Origin: Flavobacterium swingsii | GTDB lineage: Bacteria; Bacteroidota; Bacteroidia; Flavobacteriales; Flavobacteriaceae | NCBI RefSeq assembly: GCF_900111965.1 | Contig: NZ_FOJT01000001.1 | Span: 372,001-436,000 of the forward strand | Direction of reading: 5' to 3' | Length of the DNA: 64,000 nucleotides | Shown here: piece by piece, positions 61,776-64,000 of the stretch | Layout of the letters: each line of letters starts with the position of its first letter | Numbering within the stretch: the first letter of the stretch is position 1 | Made by a program: the position numbers and the translations under genes | The notes under the pieces: model-generated | Seen by the model: the letters and a program-made list of their open reading frames with translations, nothing else | Databases searched by the model: none | Told to the model about the DNA's origin: nothing

Positions 61776-61783
61776 TATATTTG
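61776..61783 (+). promoter_or_regulatory. -7 box TATATTTG of the DUF1761 gene
   Basis: Exact TAnnTTTG 26 nt before the ATG at 61810. No -33 TTTG at the usual distance. Confidence 0.55.
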
Positions 61784-61809
61784 AGTAACTAACCATAAAA
61801 ACCAAAACC

Positions 61810-62292
61810 ATGGAAATTAATTTTTTAGCATTATTACTTGCAGCATTATCGACACTTGTTGTTGGATTTATCTGGTATAACCCAAAAGTTTTCGGAACAA
61901 TCTGGATGAAAGAAACCGGCATAAACCCAGAAGAAGGAGAAAAACCAAATATGATTATGATTTTTGGAGTTTCCGTATTGTATGCGTTTTTTATTGCTTT
62001 TATTTTACAAACAGTCACAATTCATCAATTTGGCGCTTTAGGACTCATTGGCGGAGATGTTGCCACTGCAAAACCATCTTATACTGCTTTTATGGCAGAT
62101 TATGGCGATGCTTTTAGATCTTTCAAACATGGCGCTTTACACGGAACTATGACTGGATTATTTCTAGCACTTCCAGTTATTGGCACAAATGCTTTGTATG
62201 AAAAAAGAAGCTTCAAATATACACTTGTAACTGGCGGATTCTGGATTGTATGTTTCGCTATCATGGGCGGAATAATTTGCGCCATGAAATAA
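61810..62292 (+). CDS. DUF1761 membrane protein
   Basis: A 160-aa protein with about four membrane helices and the DUF1761 opening LALLLAALSTLVVGFIWYNPKVFGTIWMKETG. A conserved FKHGALHGTMTGLFLALPVIGTNALYEKRSFKYTLVTGGFW segment follows later. The family has no known function. It is a single gene between two hairpins. Confidence 0.88.
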   Translation: MEINFLALLLAALSTLVVGFIWYNPKVFGTIWMKETGINPEEGEKPNMIMIFGVSVLYAFFIAFILQTVTIHQFGALGLIGGDVATAKPSYTAFMADYGDAFRSFKHGALHGTMTGLFLALPVIGTNALYEKRSFKYTLVTGGFWIVCFAIMGGIICAMK

Positions 62293-62313
62293 TTTTAACA
62301 TTTTATTAAACAT

Positions 62314-62346
62314 AAATCTCTTTACTTTTGGTGAAGAGATTTTTTT
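62314..62346 (+). terminator. Terminator of the DUF1761 gene, with a promoter box in its loop
   Basis: Stem AAATCTCTT / AAGAGATTT, 11-nt loop, T-run that reaches the next ATG. The loop contains the -7 box of the next gene. Confidence 0.8.
62323..62330 (+). promoter_or_regulatory. -7 box TACTTTTG inside the terminator loop
   Basis: Exact TAnnTTTG, 16 nt before the ATG at 62347, lying within the loop of the preceding terminator hairpin. Initiation would occur in the 3' arm of that hairpin. Confidence 0.5.
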
Positions 62347-63501
62347 ATGCCTTTGAAAACAAATTACTCCTTTCATATTTACAAAAATGCAAATGAACTT
62401 CCAGAAAAATGGAACGAAGTCGCTGTAAATAACATTTTTTTATCTAAAAAATATTTACAAGTTTTAGATGAATCCTCACCAAAAAACATGACTTGTCATT
62501 ACATTGCTTTGTTTAAAAATGAAGAACTTGTTGGTGTTGCAATCACTCAAAGTCTAAATCTAACTGATGTTTCTTCGTTTGGTGTAAACAAAAGTTGCAT
62601 CAAATCGAAATTACGTGATTTTGCTTTTCGGAATTTTGCTGCCAATGTACTTTTTATTGGCAACAATATGCTTACTGGGCAAAACGCTTACTGTTTTAGC
62701 AATAATATTGAAATCAAAGAAGGATTGTCGATACTAAAAAAAGCAGTTTCTCAGCTTAAAATAGATTTGAAAAAAGCGGGAATAAAAATTCACATTACTT
62801 CATTTAAAGATTTTACTGTTTCTGAAAGTGATCATTTTAAGATTAATGGTTTCAGGAAATATTTTCAATTTTCGACACAACCTAATATGGTTTTTACCAA
62901 TGATGATTTGTGGGAAAATGAAAATGATTATGTAACTGCGTTATCAAAAAAATACCGTGACCATTACAAACGAGCTCGAAAAAAATCGGAAATGGTTTCT
63001 AAACGTCAAATGAGTTTAGAAGAAATTAGAGAAAATGAATCTAAAATAAACGAATTGTATTTTAATGTGACTAAAAATGCGCCTTTCAATACTTTTTATT
63101 TGGCCGAGCATCATTTTGCTAATTTGAAAGAAATTTTACATGATAAATTTCTTTTTTATGGTTATTTTATTGAAGATAAACTCATTGGTTTCAACACCAT
63201 GATTATAAACGGAAGTGCCTTAGATACTTATTTTCTTGGTTATGACGACGAACACCAAAAAGAAAAAATGTTGTATTTGAATATGCTTTACGATATGATT
63301 GGCTATTCGATTACCAAAAAATATTCGAAACTTATTTTCTCACGAACAGCACTAGAAATAAAAAGTTCTGTTGGCGCAAAACCTATCCAAATGGTTGGTT
63401 TTATTTCTCATTCTAATTCCCTTATCAATAAATATATTGGGAAATTGTTTGGATATTTTGATCCTGAAGTCACTTGGATAGAACGAAATCCGTTTAAATA
63501 A
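62347..63501 (+). CDS. GNAT/FemAB-like acyltransferase
   Basis: A 384-aa protein with the layout of the BioF2-like GNAT group (peptidoglycan/lipid-linked acyltransferases, FemAB-related): an N-terminal region with KWNEVAVNNIFLSKKYLQVLDES and HYIALFKNEELVGVAITQ, and a C-terminal half with KKYRDHYKRARKKSE, FYGYFIEDKLIGFNTMIING, and DTYFLGYDDEHQKEKMLYLNMLYDMIGYSI. No membrane helix. The acyl donor and acceptor are unknown. Single gene, starting from a box inside the preceding terminator. Confidence 0.78.
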   Translation: MPLKTNYSFHIYKNANELPEKWNEVAVNNIFLSKKYLQVLDESSPKNMTCHYIALFKNEELVGVAITQSLNLTDVSSFGVNKSCIKSKLRDFAFRNFAANVLFIGNNMLTGQNAYCFSNNIEIKEGLSILKKAVSQLKIDLKKAGIKIHITSFKDFTVSESDHFKINGFRKYFQFSTQPNMVFTNDDLWENENDYVTALSKKYRDHYKRARKKSEMVSKRQMSLEEIRENESKINELYFNVTKNAPFNTFYLAEHHFANLKEILHDKFLFYGYFIEDKLIGFNTMIINGSALDTYFLGYDDEHQKEKMLYLNMLYDMIGYSITKKYSKLIFSRTALEIKSSVGAKPIQMVGFISHSNSLINKYIGKLFGYFDPEVTWIERNPFK

Positions 63502-63536
63502 TTACGAATTACACTTTTTAATTGAATGTTGATTTC

Positions 63537-63681
63537 TAGCCCAGATTGAAGTGGAAAGCTTTTTGAAATCTCGTTACATTTTTTCTTGCAAAAAAAGAGC
63601 GACGATAGAAGCTCCTTTTTTTGCTTAGAAAAAAGTATACGAGATAAAAAAACTTGTAACGGAAAGCTGGAAATAGCTCCT
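63537..63681. repeat. Intergenic hairpin element (copy D)
   Basis: Begins TAGCCCAGATTGAAGTGG and ends AACGGAAAGCTGGAAATAG-CTCC. The inside forms a long stem (ATCTCGT...GCAAAAAAAGAGC against GCTCCTTTTTTTGC...ACGAGAT). It lies between the convergent GNAT-like and ABC-F genes and touches the latter's stop codon. Confidence 0.7.
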
Positions 63682-64000
63682 AATTAGCATTGTCAATTTC
63701 GCCTTGCACAACTTCCCAATCTTCTAACAATTTGTCTAAATCCGCTTTTTTCTTGTTGTAGGCAACGAAGAATTTTGCATCTTCAGAATGTTTGTCATAG
63801 TTAGACGCTAGTGCTTTGTCGTCTTGCTGAATATTGCGTTCTAGCTCTTTTATTTGACTTTCTATTTTGCTCAAACGATTTTGAAGTGATTTGTTTTTCT
63901 TTTGGTCTTCGTATGATGCTTTTGCATTTGTAGTGGGCGCTTCTTTCTTTTCGATGTCTTTTTTCTCGACTTCACGCATGTTTTCCAAGTTGCGTTGTTC
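63680..64000 (-). CDS. C-terminal part of an ABC-F type ATPase (partial)
   Basis: The frame is open to the right edge of the window, so the gene continues beyond it. The visible 106 or so residues are a Lys/Glu-rich linker and a C-terminal coiled coil (KSLQNRLSKIESQIKELERNIQQ, FFVAYNKKKADLDKLLEDWEVVQGEI). This matches the C-terminal domain of ABC-F proteins such as Uup, which bind DNA or ribosomes. The ATPase domains are not in view, so the assignment rests on the tail only. Confidence 0.7.
   Translation of the reverse strand, partial: EQRNLENMREVEKKDIEKKEAPTTNAKASYEDQKKNKSLQNRLSKIESQIKELERNIQQDDKALASNYDKHSEDAKFFVAYNKKKADLDKLLEDWEVVQGEIDNAN

Overview
The window looks like chromosome of a member of the Flavobacteriaceae, probably Flavobacterium or a close relative. 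The evidence is low GC, a SusC/SusD pair, cargo proteins of the type IX secretion system (T9SS) with both type A and type C (ChiA-like) sorting domains, and many Bacteroidota lipoproteins with short lipoboxes. A Bacteroidota-style -7 promoter box (TAnnTTTG, sometimes preceded by TTTG at about 19-20 nt) occurs before many genes. Shine-Dalgarno sequences are mostly absent. No phage, IS element, CRISPR array or integrase was seen.

Layout. 1-3.6 kb: a CBS-domain PLP enzyme and a putative porin. 3.6-10.2 kb: a RagA/RagB-like (SusC/SusD) operon with two lipoproteins. 10.3-13.7 kb: rnhB, lipB and lysS. 13.8-15.1 kb: three small secreted proteins. 15.1-18.2 kb: a leftward operon of a D-cysteine desulfhydrase/ACC deaminase-like enzyme, a glucosaminidase-LysM lipoprotein and hemL. 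18.4-30 kb: three T9SS cargo genes, one of about 1,914 aa. 30-36 kb: a tiny HExxH protein, a DUF5522 protein missed by length filters, urocanate hydratase, two lipoproteins and an aromatic amino acid hydroxylase. 36-43.3 kb: a two-component locus with response regulator, TPR histidine kinase, small membrane coiled-coil protein, T9SS surface protein, lipoprotein and a possible 29-aa membrane microprotein. 43.3-49.8 kb: a GSCFA protein and four paralogous lipoproteins around an ABC exporter. 49.9-56.1 kb: alaS, an M23 peptidase, a MerR-type regulator and a LemA/TPM operon. 56.1-58.4 kb: a tight four-gene operon (DoxX-like, DUF2071, methyltransferase-like, membrane protein). 58.5-64 kb: der, era, initiator tRNA-Met, a J-domain/KTSC protein, DUF1761, a GNAT-like protein and the C-terminal end of an ABC-F ATPase.

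The most notable signal is in the two-component locus. A palindrome, TACGAC-N4-GTCGTA, occurs three times. Each copy is centred exactly 31.5 bp upstream of a degenerate -7 box, and each lies before one of the locus transcription units: kinase operon, T9SS surface protein, and lipoprotein followed by response regulator. This geometry suggests an activator site of the locus's own LuxR-type response regulator, with autoregulation and control of surface proteins. The copies also resemble terminators, so a dual role or a terminator-only explanation remains open.

Other structure not explained by genes: a dispersed hairpin element with conserved ends and variable middles (five related copies); a 19-nt motif conserved 56-58 bp before all four paralogous lipoproteins; and a duplicated, orphaned copy of the ABC exporter promoter.
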